From: Gracilaria caudata | Taxonomy: Eukaryota > Rhodophyta > Florideophyceae > Gracilariales > Gracilariaceae | Length of the DNA: 14,652 nucleotides | NCBI GenBank assembly: GCA_030374735.1 | Contig: JASCIV010000676.1 | Location: forward strand, 1-14,652 | Reading direction: 5' to 3' | Shown here: positions 1-6,791 of the stretch, piece after piece | How positions within the stretch are numbered: position 1 is the first letter of the stretch | Layout: each line of letters opens with the position of its first letter | Notes under the pieces: model-generated | Databases searched by the model: none | Seen by the model: only the letters and a program-made list of their open reading frames with translations | Told to the model about the DNA's origin: nothing | Translations under genes and position numbers: made by a program

Positions 1-139
1 GGATGTGGAACGTCGGGTGCGTCACTCGTGATGGGTGACTGCCCCGTGTTGACGCTCGTCCGAATGTGGGGGACAAAAAACACCTCCGGGACGTTTTTTG
101 GAGGGTGCCGGTCTGTCGGGATGGTGCTCCGGCACCGGA
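1..139. other. GC-rich flank outside the left inverted-repeat arm
   Basis: This short stretch lies outside the arm shared with the right end of the window. It has short open frames on both strands but no convincing gene. It is rich in G and C with short A and T runs. The imperfect pair CACCTCC / GGAGGGTG (about 90-107) and the larger hairpin at 109-152 suggest that this edge is structured. Its counterpart on the right would lie beyond the window, so I cannot tell whether it is part of the repeat. Confidence 0.5.
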
Positions 140-152
140 CCGACGGACCGGC
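109..152. repeat. Hairpin at the outer edge of the left repeat arm
   Basis: GCCGGTCTGTCGG (109-121) pairs with CCGACGGACCGGC (140-152) with one G-T mismatch, around an 18-nt loop that contains its own small stem (GGTGC / GCACC). The right half of the stem is also the outermost sequence of the long inverted repeat that recurs at the right end of the window. This is seen directly. What it does is unknown: it may be a transposon end or an element boundary. Confidence 0.75.
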
Positions 153-420
153 CCTTTTTTTGGTCACTCTTTTTTTTACTGTAAGCCTGGTTTCCGAACT
201 TTGCATAACGCCGCATTACACAACGAGCGCATTTGCGTGTGGGACTGGGGCGCACCAATGCGTGCACAAGGTTAATAATGTAAAGTCTGTTCTTTAAGCT
301 ATCGTAATGTTCATCTAGATTTCTACTCCGATACGTTACGAGAACTTGCCTAATGACTTGGCACTCGTAGGTACCGAACCTTACTGCTTACTACAAGCTC
401 ATTGCAAAATGATTTTTGAG
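140..420 (+). repeat. Left arm of a long inverted repeat
   Basis: Positions 140-242 match the reverse complement of 14652-14548 almost perfectly: I see one C/T change near 195 and a T-run of 7 versus 9. Further in, similarity is lower but in register. For example, the stretch at 331-359 lies at the same distance from the edge as 14461-14433. Similarity fades near 420. The arm contains T-rich runs and no gene. Long, outward-conserved inverted arms are typical of MULE-type or other TIR transposons. Two independent opposite insertions of one repeat would look the same. Confidence 0.85.
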
Positions 421-772
421 AAGATTTGGGAGTTCATCAGTTATGATATTGTTCGAAGTCAGAAATCCAAAGCTAGATTGTCCTGGTTTTCAAGATTATC
501 GACAAATATTACTTGTTCTTATGTGCTTCCCAGTTTTTGTTTGATAGCCGGGAATGTCGCTTCTGATCGCTCTCCAATGTAAACTGGTGATCTAGCTGTC
601 TAAAACATTGTCTGATTCGGGGTTTGACGTGCAACATATTGTGGTTTCGAGTCGAGTTGCAAATTCTTAGATGTCAAAGTTCTGTCCAGAAACAGCTAGA
701 TCTTAGTGGGGCAATAGGAAGATTTCTTGTTAGAATTGTATTAGGGCTTTTGCCATTCTGCGGCACATCATA
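421..772. other. AT-rich spacer, no gene seen
   Basis: This stretch holds only short frames (at most ~79 codons) with no recognisable motif. Weak similarity to the inner side of the right arm may continue to about 510. I see no promoter signal I would defend. Confidence 0.5.
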
Positions 773-840
773 CACGTGTGCACGCAGCGCACGTTTCCAC
801 GCCCGGCGCCGCCGGCGCTGCGCCGAGATCTCAACCACAG
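773..840 (+). repeat. Dispersed 68-bp repeat, copy 1 (inverted partner at 6534-6600)
   Basis: The 29-bp core at 773-801 matches the reverse complement of 6600-6572 with one mismatch. After a GC-rich middle of equal length, AGATCTCAACCACAG (826-840) matches AGATCTCAACACAG in the other copy. Read as protein, both copies give ARSARFH followed by an Arg-rich run and AEIST, so it could be a decayed exon as well as a regulatory or mobile sequence. The copies face each other around the GC-rich ankyrin/WD40 block. Confidence 0.75.
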
Positions 841-927
841 ATCACGAGAAATTCCCTTATTGACACTGTAATGTACATGTATTACAGATGCACATATGCG
901 CGCGTATGCTACGTAGCCAAAACGTGA

Positions 928-1317
928 ATGGGCCTCGAAAGAGAAATTGCGGCTCAAGAAGCAATTCATCTCGCAAAAGCGTCATCACCCCGCCGAAGAA
1001 TGCGACGCCTACATGCACCTCGACTTGCGTTGGTGGCTCACAGCGCGTCGTGGAGAGTGGTGTGCGAGCACAAACTCGTGCCGAGGAAAACGCAGATGTT
1101 GCGGCAGAGAGTAGTGCGCTTGGTCGGAGGCGTGGCAAAACTCGGTGGCGCGCTGGTGCAGCGCGCTGGCGAAGCTTTCTTCGGCCAGGCCGCTGACAAC
1201 AAGCCCACAATGCGCGCGGCCGTTTTGCACGCGCGCACAAGCAACGCGCGGTGGCGCTTTGCGTTCGAAGTCGTCGGTTCCGAATCGACGACGGCGGCTT
1301 GCGGCTGCCGAGCGTGA
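928..1317 (+). CDS. Possible small basic protein (129 aa) or lost N-terminal part of the ankyrin gene
   Basis: This frame starts at an ATG (928) and ends at TGA (1315-1317). Its codons look like those of the ankyrin gene (many GCG, GGC, CTC, GTC, CGC), which favours real coding. The predicted protein is Arg/Ala-rich and basic. Around residues 60-90 it has a glycine-containing, probably helical segment (RLVGGVAKLGGAL). I recognise no domain. It sits in exactly the same frame as the ankyrin protein, and the single TGA at 1315 is the only stop between 928 and 5244. It could therefore be a separate small gene, an upstream ORF, or an N-terminal extension cut off by a nonsense change. In a GC-rich stretch open frames also arise by chance, and the reverse strand is open here too, so confidence is low. 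Confidence 0.35.
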   Translation: MGLEREIAAQEAIHLAKASSPRRRMRRLHAPRLALVAHSASWRVVCEHKLVPRKTQMLRQRVVRLVGGVAKLGGALVQRAGEAFFGQAADNKPTMRAAVLHARTSNARWRFAFEVVGSESTTAACGCRA

Positions 1318-1656
1318 TGTAAGCGCGCTGCCCCGCTGCATTACAGTCGGCTACTAACCAAGGGTACTCCACTGTTACCGACGGTGCTACCATTACAGTG
1401 CAACGAGTACACGTGCATTCGGCGAAGATTGTTGGGGTCGATTGGCCGCCCGTGCGCTGCGTACAACGCGCTCTCTTCAGCGCGTTGGCAGAACGGCGTT
1501 CGCGAGCTCTCGTTGCTCGGAACAGCTCGGCTGCTCAAGTTTGTGTGCCGGCGCCGCCATGGCGCTCAAGCTCCGGCCGTTTGCAGTGAAACGCCCACGG
1601 AGCCTTGGCGTAGCGCCGGCGCCGAAGCCGCTTCGCCTGTTCGTGCGTGCCGCAGC
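1318..1656 (+). promoter_or_regulatory. Presumed leader and promoter-proximal region of the ankyrin gene
   Basis: The ankyrin frame stays open here but has no ATG before 1657, and its peptide has no repeat or domain character, so I read it as 5' untranslated or promoter DNA. I see no TATA box. The motif CATTACAGT occurs at 1339 and 1391 and, inverted, at 865-874. A second-frame ATG at 1559 in a strong context (GCCGCCATGG) opens a frame that overlaps the ankyrin start. If the transcript begins upstream of it, it would act as an upstream ORF. Confidence 0.35.
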
Positions 1657-4600
1657 ATGGACCGCGCCGTCGACCTCAGGGCGGCCGCCCTGGATGGCGA
1701 TTTGCGCAGAGTGCGGAACATGCTGCACAGCGGCGCAGACGTGCACAGCGCAGACAGCAACGGTATGAACGCGTTGCACTATGCCGCCTTGCAAGGACAC
1801 ATGGCGGTGGTGAAGGAGCTGCTGCAGCACGGCGCTGACGTGCACAGCGCAAACAACAACGGTGGACATGCGTTGCATTTTGCCGCCATGAACAGACACA
1901 TGCACGTCGTGGAAGAGCTGCTACGGCACGGCACCGGCGTGCAAGATTCAGCGAATGATAGCGCCATCTCGTTGCGTAATGCCGCTCGGGGCGGGGACAT
2001 GGATGATGTGGTGAAGCTGCTGCAGATCGGCGCCGATGTGCACAGCGCAAACAACGATGGTTGGAACGCGTTGCATTTCGCCGCGATGAACGGGCACCTG
2101 CGCGTTGTGAGCGAGCTGCTGCAGCGCGCCGCCGACGTAAAGAGTGCCACAATCGCCGGTGCGAATGCGCTACACTTTGCAGCCTCCAAAGGAGACGTGC
2201 AAGTTGTGAGAGAGCTGTGGCAGCACGGCGCCGAAGTGCACAGTGCGACCAATGCTGGTGCAAATGCGTTGCACATTGCCGCCGGGCGCGGACACATGGA
2301 GGTGGTGAAGGAGCTGCTGCAGCGCGGCGCCGACGTGCACGGCGCAGACAACGACGGGTGGAACGCGTTGCATCAGGCAGCGCGCCGCGGACACATAGAG
2401 GTGGTGAGCGAGCTGCTGCTGCGCGGCGCCGACGTGCACAGCGCTGCCAACATCGGCAGTAATGCGTTGCACGTGGCGGCGCGAAACGGGCACCTGGAGG
2501 CTGTGAAGGAGCTGCTGCAGCGCGGCGCCGACGTGCACAGCGCAGACAATGACGGCAGTAATGCGTTGCACAAGGCCGCCTGGAGCGGACAGGCGGAGGT
2601 GGTGAAGGAGCTGCTACAGCGCGGCGCCGACGTGCGAAGCGCAGACAAACTCGGTGGGAATGCGTTGCATCTTTCCGCGCGGGGCGGACACATGGAGGTG
2701 GTGAAGGAGCTGCTGCGGCGCGGCGCCGACGTGCAGGGCGCAGACAACAACGGTAGTAATGCGTTGCACAACGCCGCGTGGAACGGACAGGCGGAGGTGG
2801 TGAACGAGCTGTTGAAGCGCGGCGCCGATGTGCACAGCGTAGACAAAGACGGTGTGAACGCGTTGCACAAGGCCGCGTGGAACGGACAGACGGAGGTGGT
2901 GAAGGTGCTGCTGCAGCGCGGCGCCGACGTACGCAGCGCAGACAAACTCGGTAGGAATGCGTTCCATCTTTCTGCGCGCGGCGGACACATGGAGGTGGTG
3001 AAGGAGCTGCTGCAACGCGGCGCCGACGTGCAGGGCGCTGACAACAACGGCAGTAATGCGTTGCACAAGGCCTCCTGGAACGGACAATTGGAGGTGGTGA
3101 AGGAGTTGCTGAGGCGCGGCGCCGACGTGCACAGCGCAGACAGACTGGGCTCGAACGCGTTGCACAAGGCCGCGTGGAAGGGGCACATGCAGGTGGTGAA
3201 CGAGCTGCAGCGGCACGGCGCCGACTTGCACAGCGCAGACAACAACGGCTCGAATGCGTTGCACAAGGCGGCCGCAGATGGACAGGTGGAGGTGGTGAAC
3301 GAGCTGCTGCGACGTGGCGTCGACGTGCACAGCGCAGACAAAGACGGTTGGAATGCGTTGCATTACGCCGCCCGCTACGGACACATCAACGCGGCGGTCG
3401 TCCTGTTACATGGCGGTGCCGAGGTGGACTGCCGGACGAAGGACGGCGACACGCCGCTCCATGTTGCAGCTCGCGCGGGGCACACGCAGCTGGCGGCCAT
3501 GCTGTGGCGCGCCGGCGCTGGCCCGTTCAAGAGGAATCGCGACTGGCACCCTGCGCGTTGGTTGCTCAAGTACGAAGACAGAGAGCTGTACAGGCAAATG
3601 GGCGACGGACGCGTGAAACGCCCCACGCTGCCGCCTCTTCCTCCAGCCGCCATCGCCACTACTTCCGCTCGTCTCACCCCATTACAAGACGCACTGCAGT
3701 CTGTGCTGCAAACTTCCACCGCCGCTGCAGAGCCCTGCGCCACTCTCATCAACAAAAAAAACTGCTCTCGCTCGTTGCCCGAATGGAAGGCCGCTCACGA
3801 CCTTCTCGTGCTCGCGGTCGCCGACAGAGAGATTCACTCCGAGCACCCCGACGGCAAATCCTACTTCTGGAAGGACCAGCTGTACTGCACCGTAACCGAT
3901 CTGCCCATAAGCAACCACGAAGACAAGCTTGTGGTGTTCAACTGCCTTCGCCAAGCGCGACAACTCAACCTCATTGACTCGGCTGATGCGTATATTTCGG
4001 ACATACACCAACGTCAATCGATGAACTCCGAGCTGTTTGTGTTGAAGAAAGCATGCATTGCGCTTTTTGAACGCCTCGCGTGTTTGGAAACAACGATAGA
4101 CGACCTGAGAGCTGCGTTCGAAGCGTATCGTCAGCAGCAGTTGTATTGCCACGTGATAGCAATAGCGTTGAAGCTGATTCCAATCGCCGGAGGAGTGGTA
4201 TCAAACGCTCTCGAAGTGGCTGCCGAGCTTCTTAGCGATCTTTCTGGTGCAAATATTATCGAATACTCCTTATCCACAGCGTGTGCCCTTCTGGAACAGT
4301 GTAACTTTTCCAAGTTACCGCCGGGCAAACAGGCTCAAATCGTCAACGTGTTTGAGGAGTACGGCTTTACCACGGAACAGGTGCGCTGTCTGTTTTGCAC
4401 CCGCGCAAGTGTCGCTGTCTTGGATAGCCCCGCCGCTGTCTGTGAGCATGTCGCCGGTGATTGCTCTCATCACTATGCTTCGGAGGAAGATGATTCCAGT
4501 CAACATGATCCCAGCGAAAGTGAAAGGGATTCTTGTGAAACTGATCGCCGGGAGGATGCTTACAATCACGTAGATTCTGTTGCTAATGATGAATTAGGTA

Positions 4601-5247
4601 CCCATGAGGGACGACATTCGCAACCGAACCTCAACCGAGACGATTCCACGTTGGAAACTACCGAGTTCGCAAACAATTGGGCCCATTATGTTTTGAATGA
4701 CACCAAGGACAACGAACAGTTGTTTGGTCGTTGGAATGAGTGCTTGAAGCGTTTGTTGCAGCGTGAGAGAGTTGCACCACGGGCTCTGAGCGAAGCGACG
4801 TCAGCCAGCATTTGCAGATTCCTCAACAAGTCTAGACGATTTGTGCAGAGTGAAATGCGTCCAGGCGAAATGAAAATCGGGTACAGGTTGAGGATGGTGC
4901 AGTTTGTGCATGAATATGTACAGCAGAATGGCGATGAAGCAAGTGTAACCCCAGGCGGTTTACACACGGCAATCAGCGAAATGGCAAACGAATGGAGCCA
5001 GTTCGTTTTCGCTTCAAGCAGTGAAGCCATTCAATTGCGATCGCGCTTGCATGAATGTCTGGTTCGGTTTCTTGAAGAACGCAGCGTTTCTCCGGCGTCT
5101 TTGAAGTTCGCATCGCAATCAGATATTTGCGAAGTACAGGAAGCTGTCGAACAGTTTGTTGAGCACAAGCTGGGGAAAGAAGTGATGGCGTCGGGGATTT
5201 ACATGTGGCTCACATTCTTTGTCAAACAGTTCTCGCAAGATGGATGA
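1657..5247 (+). CDS. Large ankyrin-repeat protein with unrecognised C-terminal domains
   Basis: The protein has 1196 aa from the ATG at 1657, which has A at -3 and G at +4 and lies just before the first repeat. The frame is open upstream but has no ATG there. Residues 6-630 are 19 ankyrin repeats. The first has 31 residues and the rest are exactly 33, with NALH in place of the usual TPLH and a RGADVHSAD-type end. Repeats 3 and 4 are degenerate and repeat 19 returns to TPLH. Next come a Pro-rich linker (652-663), a helical region (~707-935) with a likely coiled coil (791-828) leading into a hydrophobic glycine-containing helix (832-859), an acidic Ser/Asp/Glu linker (~940-1002), and two related ~88-aa modules (1003-1091 and 1108-1196). 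There is no signal peptide and no clear membrane span. Ankyrin stacks bind proteins, so a cytoplasmic or nuclear scaffold or sensor role is inferred. The partner is unknown. No introns are visible. Confidence 0.93.
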   Translation: MDRAVDLRAAALDGDLRRVRNMLHSGADVHSADSNGMNALHYAALQGHMAVVKELLQHGADVHSANNNGGHALHFAAMNRHMHVVEELLRHGTGVQDSANDSAISLRNAARGGDMDDVVKLLQIGADVHSANNDGWNALHFAAMNGHLRVVSELLQRAADVKSATIAGANALHFAASKGDVQVVRELWQHGAEVHSATNAGANALHIAAGRGHMEVVKELLQRGADVHGADNDGWNALHQAARRGHIEVVSELLLRGADVHSAANIGSNALHVAARNGHLEAVKELLQRGADVHSADNDGSNALHKAAWSGQAEVVKELLQRGADVRSADKLGGNALHLSARGGHMEVVKELLRRGADVQGADNNGSNALHNAAWNGQAEVVNELLKRGADVHSVDKDGVNALHKAAWNGQTEVVKVLLQRGADVRSADKLGRNAFHLSARGGHMEVVKELLQRGADVQGADNNGSNALHKASWNGQLEVVKELLRRGADVHSADRLGSNALHKAAWKGHMQVVNELQRHGADLHSADNNGSNALHKAAADGQVEVVNELLRRGVDVHSADKDGWNALHYAARYGHINAAVVLLHGGAEVDCRTKDGDTPLHVAARAGHTQLAAMLWRAGAGPFKRNRDWHPARWLLKYEDRELYRQMGDGRVKRPTLPPLPPAAIATTSARLTPLQDALQSVLQTSTAAAEPCATLINKKNCSRSLPEWKAAHDLLVLAVADREIHSEHPDGKSYFWKDQLYCTVTDLPISNHEDKLVVFNCLRQARQLNLIDSADAYISDIHQRQSMNSELFVLKKACIALFERLACLETTIDDLRAAFEAYRQQQLYCHVIAIALKLIPIAGGVVSNALEVAAELLSDLSGANIIEYSLSTACALLEQCNFSKLPPGKQAQIVNVFEEYGFTTEQVRCLFCTRASVAVLDSPAAVCEHVAGDCSHHYASEEDDSSQHDPSESERDSCETDRREDAYNHVDSVANDELGTHEGRHSQPNLNRDDSTLETTEFANNWAHYVLNDTKDNEQLFGRWNECLKRLLQRERVAPRALSEATSASICRFLNKSRRFVQSEMRPGEMKIGYRLRMVQFVHEYVQQNGDEASVTPGGLHTAISEMANEWSQFVFASSSEAIQLRSRLHECLVRFLEERSVSPASLKFASQSDICEVQEAVEQFVEHKLGKEVMASGIYMWLTFFVKQFSQDG
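1672..3546 (+). repeat. 19-unit tandem 99-bp ankyrin-coding repeat array
   Basis: From 1765 on, units repeat every 99 bp without a single indel. Several, such as those around GAGCTGCTGCAGCGCGGC, are nearly identical in DNA as well as protein. That argues for recent unit duplication or gene conversion. Changes concentrate at the first residue, at the residue after LH, and in the Ala-Ala-x-x-Gly turn. These are positions that, in known ankyrin structures, tend to face ligands. Confidence 0.9.
2557..3150 (+). repeat. Tandem duplication of a three-repeat (297-bp) block inside the ankyrin array
   Basis: Repeats 10-12 (2557-2853) and 13-15 (2854-3150) match unit for unit. Repeats 10 and 13 both end RSADKLG, repeats 11 and 14 share HLSARGGHMEVVKELL and end QGADNNG, and repeats 12 and 15 share the Trp-Asn-Gly-Gln turn. 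The shared diagnostic residues show that a 99-residue block was copied as a whole after the single repeats had diverged. Confidence 0.85.
4663..5244 (+). other. Tandem pair of an unrecognised ~88-aa helical module at the C-terminus
   Basis: Copy A covers protein residues 1003-1091 and copy B 1108-1196. Both begin Glu-x-Ala-Asn-x-Trp. Both then have the pattern Arg-x-x-Glu-Cys-Leu-x-Arg-x-Leu, then Arg-x-Val-x-Pro-x-x-Leu, then a Ser-x-x-Ile-Cys motif, then a Phe-Val helix, and end with an aromatic-rich helix (RMVQFVHEYVQQ / MWLTFFVKQFSQ). The spacing is conserved with only small gaps. I do not recognise the fold. The pattern suggests a compact all-helical bundle that was duplicated in tandem. 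Confidence 0.7.
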
Positions 5248-5733
5248 GAGGGAGCGACTCGCGTTATTCGTGACCAACCGCGGGAACGAATCGAAGTCAA
5301 AACTTGAACGAGTGATGCGTGGCGGTGCGCGTAATGCAAATCTCCATCTCAACGGACGCGGCCAGAGACGTGATCTGCTCGCCCTTTTCATTGCGTGGCG
5401 CGCGTTGGAAAGCACGGGCTGGAGCAAGCGCGACGAGGCGGAAGAGGCGGCCGAATGTGGCGTGATGGTGCGCACACGTGACGCGCGGAGCACGTAGGGA
5501 TTTGCATGAGGCGGCTGAGGCTTGACGGAGATGCAGAGATCTCAGATTGCGGCGGACGGCTGTGGTCGCTGCGCGATCGGTGGAAGAGAGGCGCGCACGC
5601 GCTCGTGAGAAGCGTTGGAGCGCTTGGACGGACTGGAAGCGGCCTGGAAGCACACGACTGGCGCGCGACGATGGCGGACGCGTGAGAGCGTTGGCGCTGG
5701 CATGACGCGCACGCAGCGTGTGTGACAGGATGA
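5240..5733 (+). pseudogene. Coding-like remnant upstream of the WD40 fragment
   Basis: An ATG at 5240 opens an 85-codon frame to 5497 that overlaps the last 8 nt of the ankyrin gene. Its product is charged and probably helical (RRDLLALFIAWRALESTG, then KRDEAEEAAE). After its stop, another frame continues with an Arg/Glu-rich, coiled-coil-like peptide (VEERRARAREKRWSAWTDWK) as far as about 5703. The frames shift and are interrupted by stops. I read this as the decayed N-terminal part of the WD40 gene that follows, but GC-rich DNA can look coding by chance. No known domain is recognised. Confidence 0.35.
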
Positions 5734-6253
5734 TGCGACCGCACGGTTCGTGTTTGGAAAACACAGAGTTGCCACGCTGTGGGGCATCCGCTTGAAGGTC
5801 GCACTGCTTCGGTGCGTAACGCCAGGGGCACTCACATCGCGTCTGTAGCGTCGTACGACAACACAGTGCGTGTGTGGACGGTACGGAATGGCTGCGCCAC
5901 GGGGCAGACGCCGCTCGAAGGTGACAAAGGCTCGATGAGGTGCGTGGCCGCGAGCGACGAAGGCAATCGCGTCATTATAGGCTCAGAGGACAACATGGTG
6001 CCTTGCGTGGGGCGGACAAAGTGGCGAAGCCGTAGGGCAGCTGCTCGTGGGTCACACAGACGCGGTGTCGTGCTTGGCTGTGACGACTACGTCAAACGGA
6101 GTTGTACCGAAGCGTCGCCGGATGCTCCATGAAAGCACGGCGTTGCAAAGTGCGTTAGCAAGCGGCGCGCTGGACCCAAGCGACAAGGCGCGAACATGTG
6201 GTGGATATTGTGGGATGCTGCATTGGTTATGGAACGGAACTGAACTTGCTTGA
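5734..6253 (+). pseudogene. Broken WD40-repeat gene fragment
   Basis: Parts of three WD40 blades are readable. The first ends DRTVRVW (5737-5757) and runs into GHPLEGRTASV. The second has DNTVRVW (5857-5877) and ATGQTPLEG. The third starts CVAASDEGNRVIIGSEDN and breaks near 6000-6020. After a change of frame it resumes as SGEAVGQLLVGHTDAVSCLAV (about 6017-6079). An in-frame TGA lies at 5731. After about 6080 no blade can be followed, although the frame runs to a stop at 6253. Intact WD40 genes of this type form protein-interaction propellers with seven or more blades. This copy cannot make one and is most likely a pseudogene or captured fragment. Confidence 0.75.
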
Positions 6254-6533
6254 GGGGGAAGGAAAGAGGCTGACAATGGCGGATGTTCAAGCGCGTGGCG
6301 GCGGGAGGCTACGCTGTAGTTGAGCGCTAGGGTGAGCTGCATGCATTGGCGCGTCTGGCGGAAGCGCACATTCGGTGGCTGCTGCGCGAGCTTGCGGGCG
6401 GCCGGGAACGCGGGGCGTGTATCGTGATGGCTGCGACATGTTTGCTACACACGGCGACGATGACGGCGACGGCGACGGCGACGGCGACGTCGACAAGCCG
6501 CGCGACCGTGAGCAACGGCGAAGTTGTGCTGTT
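6254..6533. other. GC-rich tail of the WD40 remnant with a microsatellite
   Basis: Frames are open in patches (for example a helical RLAEAHIRWLLRELAGG reading near 6346) but are not connected to the blades by any single frame. No domain is recognised. The stretch ends in the GGCGAC repeat and merges into the inverted dispersed repeat. Confidence 0.4.
6451..6494 (+). repeat. GGCGAC microsatellite
   Basis: There are four perfect GGCGAC units at 6465-6488, with degenerate units on both sides. In one frame the tract encodes a Gly-Asp run (DDDGDGDGDGDG) preceded by an ATG, and in another a Thr-Ala run. A tract of this kind may expand and contract. Confidence 0.9.
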
Positions 6534-6600
6534 CTGTGTTGAGATCTCTGCACTGCGCCGGCGCGGCTGCTCGTGGAAACGTGCGCTGCGTGCATACGTG
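6534..6600 (-). repeat. Dispersed 67-bp repeat, copy 2
   Basis: This is the inverted partner of 773-840. The core at 6572-6600 has 28 of 29 bases the same, and CTGTGTTGAGATCT (6534-6547) is the other conserved end. It closes the GC-rich block on the right. Confidence 0.75.
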
Positions 6601-6649
6601 TGTTCTCTGGCGGCTGTGGAAAACATCCGCGCCGCAACACAAATATTGA

Positions 6650-6655
6650 AATAAA
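6650..6655 (+). terminator. AATAAA polyadenylation-type signal
   Basis: AATAAAAG follows the WD40 remnant, and the same 8-mer ends the secreted-protein gene at 8963. It may be the old 3' end of the WD40 gene. Base composition turns AT-rich directly after it. Confidence 0.4.
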
Positions 6656-6791
6656 AGGTAGAGTTCTGATTGGATGACGATAGAAAGCATTGGGTGACAG
6701 ACTGCCACCTGTCTTGCAGCGTACACGCGCTGCATTGTGATTGGCTTTGATTGAAGACGACCAAGTCAGCACGACATTCGAAACATCCAAT

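Noticed and set aside
857..1393. Minus-strand 178-codon frame upstream of the ankyrin gene
   Set aside because: Its composition (Arg/Ala/Ser/Cys) is that of an antisense reading of GC-rich coding-like DNA, and it ends in the AT-rich flank without motifs.
2373..3341. Minus-strand open frame of 322 codons opposite the ankyrin array (and others at 1779-2351 and 2614-3384)
   Set aside because: It repeats every 33 residues exactly in step with the ankyrin units and has no fold of its own. It is a shadow of GC-rich tandem repeats.
1765..3546. CRISPR-like regular repeat array
   Set aside because: The 99-bp units are coding, contiguous and translate to ankyrin repeats. There are no spacers.
1657..5247. 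Bacterial or giant-virus origin of the ankyrin gene
   Set aside because: Such genomes do encode ankyrin arrays, but the neighbouring TATA/AATAAA gene and hAT MITE indicate eukaryotic nuclear DNA. Transfer cannot be judged from this window.
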